Positions 7,750-17,730 of a DNA stretch of 64,000 nt are shown here, one piece after another. Positions within the stretch are counted from its first letter, which is position 1. Every line of letters starts with the position of its first letter. A model generated the notes under the pieces. That model worked only from the letters and a program-made list of their open reading frames with translations, did not search any database and had not been told where the DNA came from. A program made the position numbers and the translations under genes. Source of the stretch: Methylophilus sp. DW102 (GTDB lineage Bacteria > Pseudomonadota > Gammaproteobacteria > Burkholderiales > Methylophilaceae); the NCBI RefSeq assembly GCF_037076555.1, contig NZ_AP029023.1, positions 62,001-126,000 of the forward strand. Direction: 5' to 3'.

Positions 7750-8685
7750 TCAGGCCATCTGCTTTTCCAGTGCCTCTAGCATCACTCTGGCCGGATCACA
7801 GTCTGTTTGTGCCGCAATCTCTACCATGCCAGTTGGGCTGGTGACATTCACTTCGGTCAGGTAGTCGCCAATCACGTCCAGCCCGACTAAAAACAGGCCG
7901 TGTTGTTTCAGCACACTGCCGACGGTCTCGGCAATTTCTTTGTCACGGGCAGTCAGGGGCTGGGCCACGCCTTTGCCGCCGGCGGCCAGGTTGCCACGGG
8001 TTTCGCCGGTTTTGGGGATGCGGGCGAGGGCGTAGGGCAGGGGTTCACCGTTGATGATCAGGATGCGCTTGTCACCTTTGACGATCTCTGGAATATAGCG
8101 CTGGACCATGATGGTTTGTGCTTCAAATCGGGTCAGCGTTTCCAGGATGGCGTAAATATTGGGGTCGTCCTGACGCAAGCGGAAAATGCCGCTACCACCC
8201 ATGCCATCCAGCGGTTTGACGATGATGTCCTGATGTTCGGCCAGAAAGGCCAGAATTTTGCTTTGCAGGCTGGTGACGATAAACGGCGGGGCAAATTGCG
8301 GAAAGCGCGCGACAGATAGTTTTTCGTTCCAGCCGCGAATGGATGACGGGTCGTTAATGATACGTGCCCCTTGCTGTTGCGCCAGCTCAAGCAAATAGGT
8401 GCTATACAGGTATTCGTTATCAAACGGCGGGTCTTTACGCATCAGCACGGCATCAAAACTTGCGGGGGCTTGTGTGGTTTTGTCACCGGTTTGCCAGTGC
8501 CCGTCTGCATTAAACGCAAATGTCTGCGCATCCACCTTGACCTCGGCTTGCTGCAAGTGCCAGTCGTGTTGTTCGCAGACCCATAGCACGTGTCCACGCG
8601 CTTGCGCCGCGCGCATGATGGCAAGGCTGGTGTCTTTATAACTTTTGAGTGCGGCCAGCGGATCAAGAATAAACAGCAGTTTCAT
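7750..8685 (-). CDS. gshB: Glutathione synthetase
   Basis: A 311-residue ATP-grasp enzyme that joins glycine to gamma-glutamylcysteine, the last step of glutathione synthesis in the cytosol. Typical GshB features are the N-terminal F-I-L-D-P-L-A, M-R-K-D-P-P-F-D-N-E-Y, the glycine loop K-P-L-D-G-M-G-G-S-G-I-F, the A-A-G-G-K-G block and the C-terminal L-T-E-V-N-V-T-S-P-T-G. It follows gshA by 12 bp and is clearly in the same operon. Confidence 0.95.
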   Translation of the reverse strand: MKLLFILDPLAALKSYKDTSLAIMRAAQARGHVLWVCEQHDWHLQQAEVKVDAQTFAFNADGHWQTGDKTTQAPASFDAVLMRKDPPFDNEYLYSTYLLELAQQQGARIINDPSSIRGWNEKLSVARFPQFAPPFIVTSLQSKILAFLAEHQDIIVKPLDGMGGSGIFRLRQDDPNIYAILETLTRFEAQTIMVQRYIPEIVKGDKRILIINGEPLPYALARIPKTGETRGNLAAGGKGVAQPLTARDKEIAETVGSVLKQHGLFLVGLDVIGDYLTEVNVTSPTGMVEIAAQTDCDPARVMLEALEKQMA

Positions 8686-8697
8686 GATGAACCTTTG

Positions 8698-10023
8698 CTA
8701 TGCGGTGAGCAGGTCGATTTCCGGCAGGTCCCGCGCTTGCAGCTCGAGGCCTGCCGCTAACAGGGCCAGTCTTGCGACCACGCCATAGGCATAGAAGCGG
8801 TTGGGGGGCGCGTCGGGGGCGCCGGCACAGTCGGGCAGGGTACAGGGTTTTTCAAACGCGAGCGGGGCAAAGTGCATGCCGGGCGCATTCAGGTTTTCAT
8901 CGACGCCACGGCCGGTGTGCACACGGTAAAAACCGCCAATCACAAAGTGATCCATCATATACACCACTGGCTCGGCTACCGCGTCATTGATGCTTTCAAA
9001 GGTATAAACGCCTTCCTGGATCATCACTTCAGACACTTGCATGCCTTCTTTGATCACCGACATTTTGTTACGCGCCTTGCGATTGAGGTCGCGTACCTCG
9101 TCGGCCGATTTCACGCTCATGATGCCCATGCCATAGGTACCGGCATCGGCTTTGACAATCGCAAACGGTGGCTGCGAGATGCCATATTCGTCGTATTTAG
9201 CCTGCGTTTTTTTCAGGATGGCTTCGACCTTATCGGCCAGCAGGTCTTCACCTACCCGGGCGTGAAAGTCCAGGCCGCTGGCGGTATCAAAGTAAGGATT
9301 TAACAACCAGGGGTCAATCTGCAGCAATTGCGAGAATTCATCGACGACAGTGTTATACGCGCTAAAGTGCTGTGACTTGCGTCGGCTGAACCAGCCTGCA
9401 TGTAACGGTGGAATCAGGGTTTGCTCCAGGCCTTGCAGCAGGTCGGGCACGCCACCGGACAAATCGTTATTGAGCAGAATGGCACAGCTGTCAAAGGCAG
9501 GGTATTCCACGCCTTCAAACGTTGCCGCCTTCAGTTGCAGGCGGTTGTTTACGCGCACCAGCGGTTCCAGTACCAGCGGCAAGCCATCATGGGTTTCTAG
9601 TTTGGTGATCTCGGTAATCTCTGGCGACAAGCTGCCGACACGGACTTCCATGCCGGCGGTTTTGAGAATGTGACAGAGCTCAACCACATTACGCAGGTAG
9701 TACGTGTTGCGGGTATGGTTTTCGGGGATCAGTAGTAAACGGCGCGCATCTGGGCAGATTTTCTCGACCGCCATTTGTGCGGCTTGCACAGCCAGGCTCA
9801 AAAATTCGGGATTCAGGTTATTAAAACCGCCTGGAAACAGGTTGGTATCCACCGGGGCAATCTTGAAGCCGGCATTGCGCAGGTCCACGCTGGCATAAAA
9901 CGGGGCGGGAATCTCCTGCCATTTGGTGCGGAACCAGTGCTCAATATCCGGCATGGCTTGCAAAACGCGTTTTTCCAGTGTGTAGAGAGGGCCGCTTAAA
10001 GCCGTGGTTAAGTGTGGAACCAT
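8698..10023 (-). CDS. gshA: Glutamate-cysteine ligase, proteobacterial GshA family
   Basis: A 441-residue protein of the glutamate-cysteine ligase family common in betaproteobacteria, unrelated in sequence to the E. coli enzyme. It makes gamma-glutamylcysteine for gshB. The segments D-T-N-L-F-P-G-G-F-N-N-L, V-K-A-D-A-G-T-Y-G-M-G-I-M and F-Y-R-V-H-T are family hallmarks. I chose the ATG at 10023 (M-V-P-H-L) because AGGAG sits at the right distance before it. A longer frame from 10053 has no such site. The gshA-gshB pair is compact. Confidence 0.92.
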   Translation of the reverse strand: MVPHLTTALSGPLYTLEKRVLQAMPDIEHWFRTKWQEIPAPFYASVDLRNAGFKIAPVDTNLFPGGFNNLNPEFLSLAVQAAQMAVEKICPDARRLLLIPENHTRNTYYLRNVVELCHILKTAGMEVRVGSLSPEITEITKLETHDGLPLVLEPLVRVNNRLQLKAATFEGVEYPAFDSCAILLNNDLSGGVPDLLQGLEQTLIPPLHAGWFSRRKSQHFSAYNTVVDEFSQLLQIDPWLLNPYFDTASGLDFHARVGEDLLADKVEAILKKTQAKYDEYGISQPPFAIVKADAGTYGMGIMSVKSADEVRDLNRKARNKMSVIKEGMQVSEVMIQEGVYTFESINDAVAEPVVYMMDHFVIGGFYRVHTGRGVDENLNAPGMHFAPLAFEKPCTLPDCAGAPDAPPNRFYAYGVVARLALLAAGLELQARDLPEIDLLTA

Positions 10024-10081
10024 GGTTGCTCCTGTGCTTGTTATTTTATTCACCGGTTATCCGGCACTGCTGATGCAATGA

Positions 10082-11062
10082 TTAGGCGATGACCGCATGC
10101 GCCTGCTGGTCGGCATGATAACTGCTGCGCACCATGGGCCCGCTGGCCGCATTGTCAAAGCCCATGGCATCGGCTTGTTGTTTAAACCATTCAAAACGCT
10201 CTGGCGTGACATATCTCAACACCGGCAAGTGATGGACGCTGGGTTGCAAGTATTGCCCCAGGGTAAGCATGCTGACACCATGTGCGCGCAAGTCACGCAT
10301 CACCTCTAAAATTTCTTCATCCGTTTCACCCAGGCCCAGCATCAAGCCAGATTTGGTCGGCACTGTTGGGTACAGTTCACCAAACTGTTTGAGCAAATCC
10401 AGCGAATGCTGGTAGTCAGAACCAGGGCGCGCCTGTTTATACAAACGCGGCACCGTTTCCAGGTTATGGTTCATGACGTCTGGCGGTGCTTCACGCAGAA
10501 TTTTGAGCGAGATATCGAGGCGGCCCCTAAAATCTGGCACCAGGATTTCAATTTTAATGGCGGGGGATTGGGCGCGTATGGCGCGGATGCAGTCGACAAA
10601 ATGCTGCGCGCCACCGTCAGGCAAATCATCGCGGTCTACTGAGGTGACGACTACATAGCGCAGTTTCATCTGTGCGATGGTGCGGGCGAGGTTTTCTGGC
10701 TCATTCGGATCAGGCGGCAAGGGTTTGCCATGTGCCACATCACAAAACGGGCAACGGCGGGTACAGATATCGCCCAGAATCATAAAAGTGGCTGTGCCGC
10801 CACTAAAGCATTCGCCAATATTAGGGCAGCTGGCTTCTTCACAGACGGTATGCAAATTGTTGTCGCGCAGGACTTGCTTGATTTCCTGGAACCGTGCCGA
10901 ATCCGGCACTTTCATGCGTATCCATTCGGGCTTGCGCAGCATGGGTTGCGGCACGATCTTGATCGGGATACGCGAGGTTTTTGCTGCGTCGATTTCTTTC
11001 ACGCCAGCTACTTTCTTGGCCGGGCGGGCGCTTGCATCTATTGGGGTCGAATTATCTGACAT
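10082..11062 (-). CDS. lipA: Lipoyl synthase
   Basis: A 326-residue radical SAM enzyme that inserts two sulfurs into octanoyl groups on lipoyl domains. Cys74, Cys79 and Cys85 (C-x4-C-x5-C) bind the auxiliary cluster that is sacrificed as sulfur donor, and Cys100, Cys104 and Cys107 (C-T-R-R-C-P-F-C) bind the radical SAM 4Fe-4S cluster. The C-terminal R-S-S-Y-H-A-D motif supplies the Ser ligand. The start overlaps the end of lipB by 11 bp, so the two steps of lipoate synthesis are translationally linked. Confidence 0.97.
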   Translation of the reverse strand: MSDNSTPIDASARPAKKVAGVKEIDAAKTSRIPIKIVPQPMLRKPEWIRMKVPDSARFQEIKQVLRDNNLHTVCEEASCPNIGECFSGGTATFMILGDICTRRCPFCDVAHGKPLPPDPNEPENLARTIAQMKLRYVVVTSVDRDDLPDGGAQHFVDCIRAIRAQSPAIKIEILVPDFRGRLDISLKILREAPPDVMNHNLETVPRLYKQARPGSDYQHSLDLLKQFGELYPTVPTKSGLMLGLGETDEEILEVMRDLRAHGVSMLTLGQYLQPSVHHLPVLRYVTPERFEWFKQQADAMGFDNAASGPMVRSSYHADQQAHAVIA

Positions 11063-11666
11063 GCGTCAGTTTCTCTTTCAATCGGTGGGTTAAATCAGCG
11101 GCAATGTCAGGCATTTGCAGCGCAATATTTAATTCCCGGGTTTGCGTCATTTGCATGCCGGCATAACCACACGGGTCTATATCGGCAAACGGCTGTAAAT
11201 CCATGTCTATATTCAAACTCAGGCCATGGTAGCAGCACTGGTTTTTCAGGCGTAGCCCCAGCGAGGCAATTTTTTTGCCGTCTACATACACACCAGGGGC
11301 ATCCGCACGGGCAACAGCCACCACGCCTTGTGCGGCCAGCCATTCTATCAGGCTGTCTTCCAAGATGGAGACAAGTTGCCGGACATTCAAGTGGCCGCGT
11401 GCCAGATCGATCAGGCAATAAATAATGAGTTGGCCCGGGCCGTGGTAAGTGATTTTGCCACCGCGGTCTACATTCACCACTGGAATTGCATTCTGTGGCA
11501 GGCGCACGCCGCGGCGGTTGAGGCCTAGCGTATACACAGGCGGATGTTCGGTGACCCAGAGCTGGTCAGGCGTACTGGTCGTGCGTTGGGCAGTGTATGC
11601 CTGCATGGCAGCCAGCGTGGCTGCATAATCAGTCAGCCCCAACTGGCGGATTTCCAAGGCAGGCAT
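11052..11666 (-). CDS. lipB: Octanoyltransferase
   Basis: A 204-residue LipB that moves octanoyl groups from acyl carrier protein to lipoyl domains. The Lys of K-K-I-A-S-L-G-L-R and the Cys of D-P-C-G-Y-A-G-M are the catalytic pair of the family, and [12 protein letters not shown] is the conserved acyl-site motif. The ATG at 11666 gives a normal N-terminus ([11 protein letters not shown]). A TTG at 11690 overlapping the upstream gene is possible but less likely. No strong ribosome-binding site is visible, and translation may be coupled to ybeD, which ends 13 bp before. Confidence 0.93.
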   Translation of the reverse strand: MPALEIRQLGLTDYAATLAAMQAYTAQRTTSTPDQLWVTEHPPVYTLGLNRRGVRLPQNAIPVVNVDRGGKITYHGPGQLIIYCLIDLARGHLNVRQLVSILEDSLIEWLAAQGVVAVARADAPGVYVDGKKIASLGLRLKNQCCYHGLSLNIDMDLQPFADIDPCGYAGMQMTQTRELNIALQMPDIAADLTHRLKEKLTHVR

Positions 11667-11679
11667 GATAGAAAAAGGC

Positions 11680-11967
11680 TTATAGCACAACCTTGACCAT
11701 GGGGTGAGCGGTCAGGCTGCGGTAAATATCATCCAGTTGTGGCTTGGAGGTGACATACACCAGACAGGTCAGGCTCAGGTATTTGCCATTGCTGCTGCCA
11801 CGCATTTCAATCAGGTGCGTATCAAAGTCTGGCCAGTGCAACTGGATGGTGCGGGTAATTTCGCTGGCGAAATCATCATGCGTTTCACCCATGACCTTGA
11901 TCGGGAAATTGGTGGGAAACTCAATCAGGGTCTCTTCTATTTCCGGTAATTGCTCGAACTTGGTCAT
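11680..11967 (-). CDS. ybeD: YbeD family (DUF493/UPF0250) protein
   Basis: A 95-residue cytosolic protein with an ACT-like alpha-beta fold. The pattern [13 protein letters not shown], then [10 protein letters not shown] and the C-terminal [17 protein letters not shown], matches the family. It commonly lies between dacA and lipB in proteobacteria, as here. A role in lipoate metabolism or in regulation has been suggested from this context, but the biochemical function is not established. Confidence 0.9.
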   Translation of the reverse strand: MTKFEQLPEIEETLIEFPTNFPIKVMGETHDDFASEITRTIQLHWPDFDTHLIEMRGSSNGKYLSLTCLVYVTSKPQLDDIYRSLTAHPMVKVVL

Positions 11968-12008
11968 ATGTTACCTACCTTTTAAACAGTCAGTGACGGT
12001 CAGCCTGT

Positions 12009-13157
12009 TTATTGCAAATACAAGCGGACCTGATCGATCATGCGTGAAAAGATATTGCTGGCCTCGACTGCCTGCATGGTGACCAGCGGCACGCTATGCA
12101 CCACCTTGCCATTGAGGCTGAAATCCACCGCACCAACCGTTTGATGTGCTTTTAACGGCGCTTCAAGCGGTTTGGGCACGCGTAGATTCGCTTTCATATT
12201 GGCATATTCACCCTGGGGCAGCGTCAGGTAAACCGGTTTTACCACTGTGAGGTCAACCTGGTTTTCTGTCCCTTTCCATACCTTTTGCCGCGTAATCGCT
12301 TTGTCCGCCGCATAAATCAGTCTGGATTCATAAAACTGGAAGCCAAAATTCAGTAATTTTTGACTCTCAGCGGCGCGTACATTGTCAGAGGTGGTGCCAA
12401 GTACCACAGAAATCAAGCGGAAGTCATTGCGTTTGGCCGAAGAAATCAGGCAGTAACCGGCGGATTCGGTATGGCCGGTTTTCATGCCATCAACCGTGGG
12501 GTCTATAAACAGCAAGCGGTTGCGGTTAGGCTGGGTGATGTTGTTATAGGTGTAAGACTTTTGCGAATACAAGCGCGCGTAGTCTTGCGGAAAGTCGCGA
12601 ATCAGCGCATTGGCCAAAATGGACAAGTCACGTGCGGTGGTGACATGGGCCGGGTCTGGCAAGCCTGTCGCATTCATAAAGTGGCTGTTTTTCATGCCCA
12701 GCGCGGCCGCTTTTTTGTTCATCAGCGTGGCGAACAATTCTTCACTGCCCGCAATGCCTTCGGCCAGGGTAATTGCCGCATCATTGCCTGACTGAATAAT
12801 CAGGCCATGAAGCAACTCATCCACAGTGACGGTCATCGTCGTGTCGATAAACATTTTTGAGCCTTCGACCTTCCAGGCTTTTTGACTCACGGGCAAGGTC
12901 TGTGTCAGTGACAAGCGCTTTTGCTTGACCGCTTCAAAGGTCAGGTAAGCGGTCATTACTTTGGTCAGTGACGCAGGTTCCACCGGCATGTCGGGGTTGT
13001 TCGCAGCCAGCAGATTGCCGGTATTGGCATCGCGCAGCACAAAGGCTTTGGCCGCCAGCGTGGGTACAGGTACATTGCCGGTAATGGCTTCAGCCGCCAC
13101 CGTCATTAAAGGAATGGAAAGTAGAAAAGCAATACAAGAACGCCACATGGTCATCAT
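12009..13157 (-). CDS. dacA: D-alanyl-D-alanine carboxypeptidase (PBP5/6 type)
   Basis: A 382-residue penicillin-binding protein that trims the terminal D-Ala from peptidoglycan stem peptides in the periplasm. Residues 1-24 are a signal peptide. S63-L-T-K66 carries the catalytic Ser, S-G-N is in I-I-Q-S-G-N-D-A, and K-T-G is in D-G-M-K-T-G-H-T. The C-terminal segment (N-I-F-S-R-M-I-D-Q-V-R-L-Y-L-Q) is an amphipathic membrane anchor. It follows rlpA by 34 bp and belongs with the wall-elongation genes upstream. Several nearby ATGs make the exact start uncertain by a few codons. Confidence 0.94.
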   Translation of the reverse strand: MMTMWRSCIAFLLSIPLMTVAAEAITGNVPVPTLAAKAFVLRDANTGNLLAANNPDMPVEPASLTKVMTAYLTFEAVKQKRLSLTQTLPVSQKAWKVEGSKMFIDTTMTVTVDELLHGLIIQSGNDAAITLAEGIAGSEELFATLMNKKAAALGMKNSHFMNATGLPDPAHVTTARDLSILANALIRDFPQDYARLYSQKSYTYNNITQPNRNRLLFIDPTVDGMKTGHTESAGYCLISSAKRNDFRLISVVLGTTSDNVRAAESQKLLNFGFQFYESRLIYAADKAITRQKVWKGTENQVDLTVVKPVYLTLPQGEYANMKANLRVPKPLEAPLKAHQTVGAVDFSLNGKVVHSVPLVTMQAVEASNIFSRMIDQVRLYLQ

Positions 13158-13186
13158 TTAACGAGAAAAAATACTTAACGAGAAAA
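13158..13186. repeat. Two 12-bp direct repeats between rlpA and dacA
   Basis: TTAACGAGAAAA occurs at 13158-13169 and again at 13175-13186, so the unit spacing is 17 bp. The pair fills the rlpA-dacA gap right up to the dacA start. It may be a slippage duplication. No function is evident. Confidence 0.6.
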
Positions 13187-13191
13187 CGGTG

Positions 13192-14196
13192 CTAGCGGGA
13201 AAAAACAAGCGCTGGCAACTGCAATTGGTCACGCATCTGATTGGCTGCTTGCGCGGCCATGGCGTGATCAGGATATGGGCCCAGAACAACCTGGAACATC
13301 TTGCCATTATACACTTTGTTCAGCAGGCTTTGTGTCTCGGGTACCGCATTGGAAATGCGCTGCTGAAGGCGGTCGGCATTTTCTTCAACGCCAAAGGCGC
13401 CGACCTGTACATACACACCGGTGTTGTCGAGTGAGGCCGCTGGTTTTGCCGCTGCTTTGGGCATGCTTGCCGGCGCAATGTCTCTGGCGACGCCTGCACT
13501 GCTCGGGGCCGCAGCTATCTCCGGCTGGTTGGGGTCAATTAAAGTGATCTCTACTTGGGCCGAGCCATGCTGGGTGATATCGAGTTGTTTGGCGGCGGCA
13601 TACGATAAATCGATGATGCGGTCGCGGCCAAAAGGGCCGCGGTCATTGACCCTGGCAATCAGGTTTTTGCCATTGCTCAGGTTGGTGACGCGCACATAAC
13701 TTGGAATTGGCAGCGTGCGGTGGGCGGCGCTGAGTTTATACATGTTATAAGGCTCACCACTGGCGGTACGGCGGCCATGAAATTTTTTACCATACCAGGA
13801 AGCGTGTCCGGTTTGCGTAAACGGCGTTGTAATTTCCGACATTGGCGACACCAGTTCCCCATTCACGATATAAGGCTTGGTGGTCCCTTTCACGATGGGC
13901 TCCAACTTGGGCGTCACCGAGGTTTCCAGTGGAATGTTAGGATCAATGCCTTCGGTGGCATTGCCAGTGCTCTCGGGTTTGGGGTCAATATTAATGACTT
14001 TGGGTGCACCTAGCGGCGCACTGCTGCCCGGCAATACCGCAGGCGGCGCAGGCGAGGCTGCGGGCGCGGCAGGGCGTGGCGTGGGCACGGGTTTTATTGG
14101 CGCAGGCGCCGTTGGACGTGACGGCATGCTGCTTTCGCAGGCAACCAGCCCGGCAGCCAGCAGCACGATAAAGAGTCTTTGTAGGGACAATGACAT
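13192..14196 (-). CDS. rlpA: RlpA-family septal ring lytic transglycosylase lipoprotein
   Basis: A 334-residue lipoprotein. The signal sequence ends in a lipobox L-V-A-C20, followed by a Pro/Ala-rich linker. The double-psi beta-barrel (about 129-220) contains G-H-A-S-W-Y-G-K-K-F-H-G-R-R-T-A-S-G-E and V-N-D-R-G-P-F, and the C-terminal SPOR domain (about 255-334) binds denuded glycan at the septum. RlpA cleaves peptide-free glycan strands in characterised species. It lies between rodA and dacA in the same transcriptional direction, as in many gammaproteobacteria and betaproteobacteria. Confidence 0.92.
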   Translation of the reverse strand: MSLSLQRLFIVLLAAGLVACESSMPSRPTAPAPIKPVPTPRPAAPAASPAPPAVLPGSSAPLGAPKVINIDPKPESTGNATEGIDPNIPLETSVTPKLEPIVKGTTKPYIVNGELVSPMSEITTPFTQTGHASWYGKKFHGRRTASGEPYNMYKLSAAHRTLPIPSYVRVTNLSNGKNLIARVNDRGPFGRDRIIDLSYAAAKQLDITQHGSAQVEITLIDPNQPEIAAAPSSAGVARDIAPASMPKAAAKPAASLDNTGVYVQVGAFGVEENADRLQQRISNAVPETQSLLNKVYNGKMFQVVLGPYPDHAMAAQAANQMRDQLQLPALVFSR

Positions 14197-14224
14197 CGAG
14201 GTCCTTCAGTGGTTTCTGGCCACG

Positions 14225-15322
14225 TTAATCGGTGGCTACCAGCCGTTTATGCGACTGCACGCTCATCAGCAAACCCAGGCTTAGCCCTAAGGTCAAGAGT
14301 GAGGTGCCGCCATAACTGACCAGCGGCAAGGGAATGCCGACCACAGGCAGAATGCCGCTCACCATGCCCATGTTGACGAAGCAATAGGTAAAAAAGGTGG
14401 CGGCAATGCTGCCAGCCAACAAGCGGGAAAAAGTACTCTTGGCTTGTGACGCGATGATGAAAGCGCGGCCAATAATAATGGCGAACAGCAGCAATAACAG
14501 GCTGCAGCCTACCAGACCAAACTCTTCTGCAAACACGGCAAAAATAAAGTCTGTGGTGCGTTCTGGCACAAAGTCTAACTGTGACTGGGTGCCGTTGAGC
14601 CAGCCTTTGCCGGTCATACCGCCAGAGCCAATGGCAATGGTGGCCTGAATAATGTGATAACCCGCGCCAAGCGGGTCCTGGCTAGGATCGATGAGAATTT
14701 CCACCCGCCGCCGCTGATAGTCATGCAGCATGGACCATAAAATGGGCAGCGCCGCGCCAAAGGCAATCGCGCTGCCAAAAATAAATTTCCAGCTCAGACC
14801 GGCCAGAAAAATCACATAAAAACCGGCGGCAAAGACCAGAGTGGCGGTCCCGAGGTCGGGCTGCTTGGCAATCAGCAAGACCGGCACCAGCAAAATGACC
14901 CCAGCGACGACATAGTCCGTGGTGCGTAACAAGGATTCACGTTTTGAAAAATACCACGACAGCATAATTGGCACGGCCAATTTCATGAGTTCCGAGGGCT
15001 GGATTTTGGTCACGCCCAGATTGAGCCAGCGCCTGGCGCCATGGCTAATATCGCCGACCAGCGCTACCGCAATCAACAATGCCAGCCCGAACAAATAGGC
15101 GGGCAGGGCAATGCGTTCAATGTGTTGCGGCTGTGTGTTTGCAACCAGAAACATCACGCCCATCATCACCAGGATATTAATCAGCTGTGCATTAACCTTG
15201 AGCAGGGACTGCCCCGAGGCGCTATAGAGCACCATGAGCGCAACCACCAGCACCATGAGGACGGTGGCCAGCAAGATGGAATCAATATGGCGGATAAAAT
15301 GGCCGATCCACTGTTTAATCAT
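14225..15322 (-). CDS. rodA: Rod-shape peptidoglycan glycosyltransferase RodA
   Basis: A 365-residue SEDS-family polytopic membrane protein that polymerises lipid II during cell elongation together with PBP2. G-A-R-R-W-L-N-L-G and the C-terminal V-G-I-P-L-P-L-V-S-Y-G-G-T-S are family hallmarks. The ATG at 15322 has a perfect AGGAGGA site upstream. The longer frame from 15337 would begin inside that site, so it is rejected. The start overlaps the last codons of mrdA by 8 bp, which indicates translational coupling of the two partners. Confidence 0.96.
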   Translation of the reverse strand: MIKQWIGHFIRHIDSILLATVLMVLVVALMVLYSASGQSLLKVNAQLINILVMMGVMFLVANTQPQHIERIALPAYLFGLALLIAVALVGDISHGARRWLNLGVTKIQPSELMKLAVPIMLSWYFSKRESLLRTTDYVVAGVILLVPVLLIAKQPDLGTATLVFAAGFYVIFLAGLSWKFIFGSAIAFGAALPILWSMLHDYQRRRVEILIDPSQDPLGAGYHIIQATIAIGSGGMTGKGWLNGTQSQLDFVPERTTDFIFAVFAEEFGLVGCSLLLLLFAIIIGRAFIIASQAKSTFSRLLAGSIAATFFTYCFVNMGMVSGILPVVGIPLPLVSYGGTSLLTLGLSLGLLMSVQSHKRLVATD

Positions 15323-17249
15323 GCTCTTCCTCCTCAACGACTGGGGGTGTGTTCTGTGCTTGTGTTTGGGCGGGCACCGCAGGGGCTGCCACTGCGGGTA
15401 TTTTGCCCAGCAGATAATAGTCCATCACCTTGCGTGCAATCGGCCCCGCCGCCGAGCCACCGTGGCCACCGTTTTCCACAATGACGGCCACGGCAATTTT
15501 GGGGTCTTCAGCCGGGGCGTAAGCAATAAACCAGGCGTGGTCGCGATGACGTTCTGCCGTGGCTTTTTCGTTATATTTTTCATTTTGCTTGATACCCACC
15601 ACTTGCGCCGTACCGGTTTTGGCAGCGATGTCATAGCCTGCATTGGCGCCCACTGACGCGGCTGTGCCTCCCGGGCGTGTCACATCCATCATGCCCAATT
15701 TCACAATCTCCAGATTCTCCGGGCTCAGGTTCAACTGGTCCGCCACTTTATGCGGCAACATCCTGACCTCGTTGGTTTTGGCATTCACAATCGCATTGAC
15801 CAGATGCGGCTGGATGGCCTTGCCACTATTGGCCAGCGTGGCCGTGGCGTAGGCCAATTGCATGGGCGTGACCAGCGTATACCCCTGACCAATGCCTACA
15901 ATGACAGTTTCACCCATATACCAGGGCTGTTTGAAGCGTCTTTGCTTCCAGCCCGGCGTCGGCAGCAAGCCTGCCAGCTCGCCCTGGATATCAATATTGG
16001 TTTTTTCACCAAAACCAAAATGTCTGACAAAGTCGGTCAGCCGGTCTATGCCAAGCTCGACAGCCAGCCCATAAAAAAACGTATCGCAAGACACGGTAAT
16101 CGCCTTGCGCATATCGACTGAACCATGGCCGGATGGTTTCCAGTCGCGGTAGCGGTGATGGCTGTTGGGCAGCATGTAGTAGCCTGGGTCGCTGATAGTA
16201 AACGGCGGTTGCCGCTTGCCTGATTCCAGCCCGGCCAGTGCGACAAAGGGCTTGAAGGTGGAGCCAGGCGGGTAAATCCCCTTCAAGGTGCGGTTGATCA
16301 GCGGTTTATCCAGCGAATTGTTCAACAGGTTCCAGTTATCAAAATCAATGCCATCCACAAACAGGTTGGCATCAAACGACGGCATGCTGGCCATGGCCAG
16401 GACTTCCCCTGTTTTGGGTTGGATCGCCACCAGCGCGCCGCGACGTCCGGCAAATTCCTGCTCGGCGATTTCTTGCATTTTGGCGTCCATGGACAGCACC
16501 ACGTTGTTGCCAGAGGTGGGCGAGGCGCTTGACAGCACGCGCACAGCCCGGCCATCTGCATCAATTTCTACCTGCTGAAAGCCGGTGACGCCATGCAGCT
16601 CGGTTTCATAGGCTTGCTCGACGCCCGCCTTGCCAATATGCTCAGTGCCTTTGTAGTTGGAGAGCTGGTTGTTTTCCTTGAGCTGCTTGAGATCATGTTC
16701 ATTGATCCGGCTGATATAGCCGATACCATGCGTGCCCAGGGTGCCATAGGGGTAATGGCGAAACAGGCGTGATTTGAGCTCAACGCCAGGAAACCGGAAG
16801 CGGTTCACGGCAAACTTGGCGGCTTCGTATTCATTAAGGTGGGTACGGATCGGAATGCTTTCAAACGTATGGCTTTGCGCCCGCAGTTTTTTAAAGCGCT
16901 TGAGATCCGTTGGCGAAATCTCGACCAGTTTGCCCAGCTCGGCAATTGTGTCCTGCAAGTCTTCGGTTTTGGAGGGCGTGATTTCCAGCGTATACACAAA
17001 AAAGTTATGCGCCAGAATAATGCCGTTGCGGTCAGAAATCAGGCCACGGTTCGGGGTGATGGGGACAATCGAAATCCGGTTGTTTTCTGCCAGTGTTTGA
17101 TAATAGTCATAGCGAAAGACTTGCAGAAAGTAAAAACGGCCCAGCAGCGCAGAAAACGCTGCCAAAACCAACAGTACCAGAAAAACCAGACGAACCCGGA
17201 ACTTGTGCTGTTCGTTTTGATGGTTTTTGAGTTCAGTGCTATACCCCAT
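15315..17249 (-). CDS. mrdA: Penicillin-binding protein 2
   Basis: A 644-residue class B transpeptidase that cross-links peptidoglycan for elongation with RodA. One N-terminal membrane helix (about 23-42) is followed by the dimerisation/pedestal domain and the transpeptidase domain with S330-T-F-K (P-P-G-S-T-F-K-P-F), S-C-D (T-V-S-C-D-T-F-F-Y) and K-T-G (A-A-K-T-G-T-A-Q-V). The C-terminal tail is Ala/Pro- and Glu-rich. It lies 4 bp after mreD and overlaps rodA. Confidence 0.96.
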   Translation of the reverse strand: MGYSTELKNHQNEQHKFRVRLVFLVLLVLAAFSALLGRFYFLQVFRYDYYQTLAENNRISIVPITPNRGLISDRNGIILAHNFFVYTLEITPSKTEDLQDTIAELGKLVEISPTDLKRFKKLRAQSHTFESIPIRTHLNEYEAAKFAVNRFRFPGVELKSRLFRHYPYGTLGTHGIGYISRINEHDLKQLKENNQLSNYKGTEHIGKAGVEQAYETELHGVTGFQQVEIDADGRAVRVLSSASPTSGNNVVLSMDAKMQEIAEQEFAGRRGALVAIQPKTGEVLAMASMPSFDANLFVDGIDFDNWNLLNNSLDKPLINRTLKGIYPPGSTFKPFVALAGLESGKRQPPFTISDPGYYMLPNSHHRYRDWKPSGHGSVDMRKAITVSCDTFFYGLAVELGIDRLTDFVRHFGFGEKTNIDIQGELAGLLPTPGWKQRRFKQPWYMGETVIVGIGQGYTLVTPMQLAYATATLANSGKAIQPHLVNAIVNAKTNEVRMLPHKVADQLNLSPENLEIVKLGMMDVTRPGGTAASVGANAGYDIAAKTGTAQVVGIKQNEKYNEKATAERHRDHAWFIAYAPAEDPKIAVAVIVENGGHGGSAAGPIARKVMDYYLLGKIPAVAAPAVPAQTQAQNTPPVVEEEEHD

Positions 17250-17253
17250 GTGC

Positions 17254-17730
17254 TTACAATTTCTTCGGGCGGGTCAGTTCGCCAAACCAGATAATCATGA
17301 ATTGCCACAGTATCAGGTCAGACACGATGGGGAAGGCGTAGGTCCAGTCGGGCAATTCGCCGCCGGCAAACAGCTTGAGCAGCAAAATCAGCCCGCGCTC
17401 TACGCCAAACAAAAACAACACATATAAATAGAGCTGCCAGCGATTGAACAGCACCAGCCTGCGTTGATAGATCAGGCCGAGAAAGGCGGTGATTGCAAAT
17501 GTCAGGGCATGTTGTCCGAGCAGGCTGCCCGTGGATAAGTCCACCAGCAAGCCAGCAAACCACACCCAGCCAATATTGCAGTGGTAGGGGGCTTGCAACA
17601 GCCAATACAGCATGATAACCAGCAGAAAATCCGGGCGCACAATAATGCCCGCATTTGACCAGGGGTAAAGTTGAAAAATCAACCCGACCAGCAAGGTGAA
17701 AAAGAACGTGCTGAACTTAACCGGTTTCAT
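17254..17730 (-). CDS. mreD: Rod shape-determining protein MreD
   Basis: A 158-residue, very hydrophobic inner-membrane protein with about five helices, part of the Rod complex. R-P-D-F-L-L-V-I-M-L-Y-W, followed by the Y-H-C-N-I-G-W-V-W-F-A-G-L-L-V-D segment, matches MreD. Its ATG overlaps the mreC stop (ATGA). Sequence conservation in this family is low, so position in the operon is part of the evidence. Confidence 0.92.
   Translation of the reverse strand: MKPVKFSTFFFTLLVGLIFQLYPWSNAGIIVRPDFLLVIMLYWLLQAPYHCNIGWVWFAGLLVDLSTGSLLGQHALTFAITAFLGLIYQRRLVLFNRWQLYLYVLFLFGVERGLILLLKLFAGGELPDWTYAFPIVSDLILWQFMIIWFGELTRPKKL

Noticed and set aside
10024..10053. Ten-residue N-terminal extension of gshA
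   Set aside because: AGGAG lies between this start and the ATG at 10023, which is the better start.
15323..15337. Longer start of rodA at a TTG
   Set aside because: The TTG is part of the AGGAGGA ribosome-binding region that serves the ATG at 15322.
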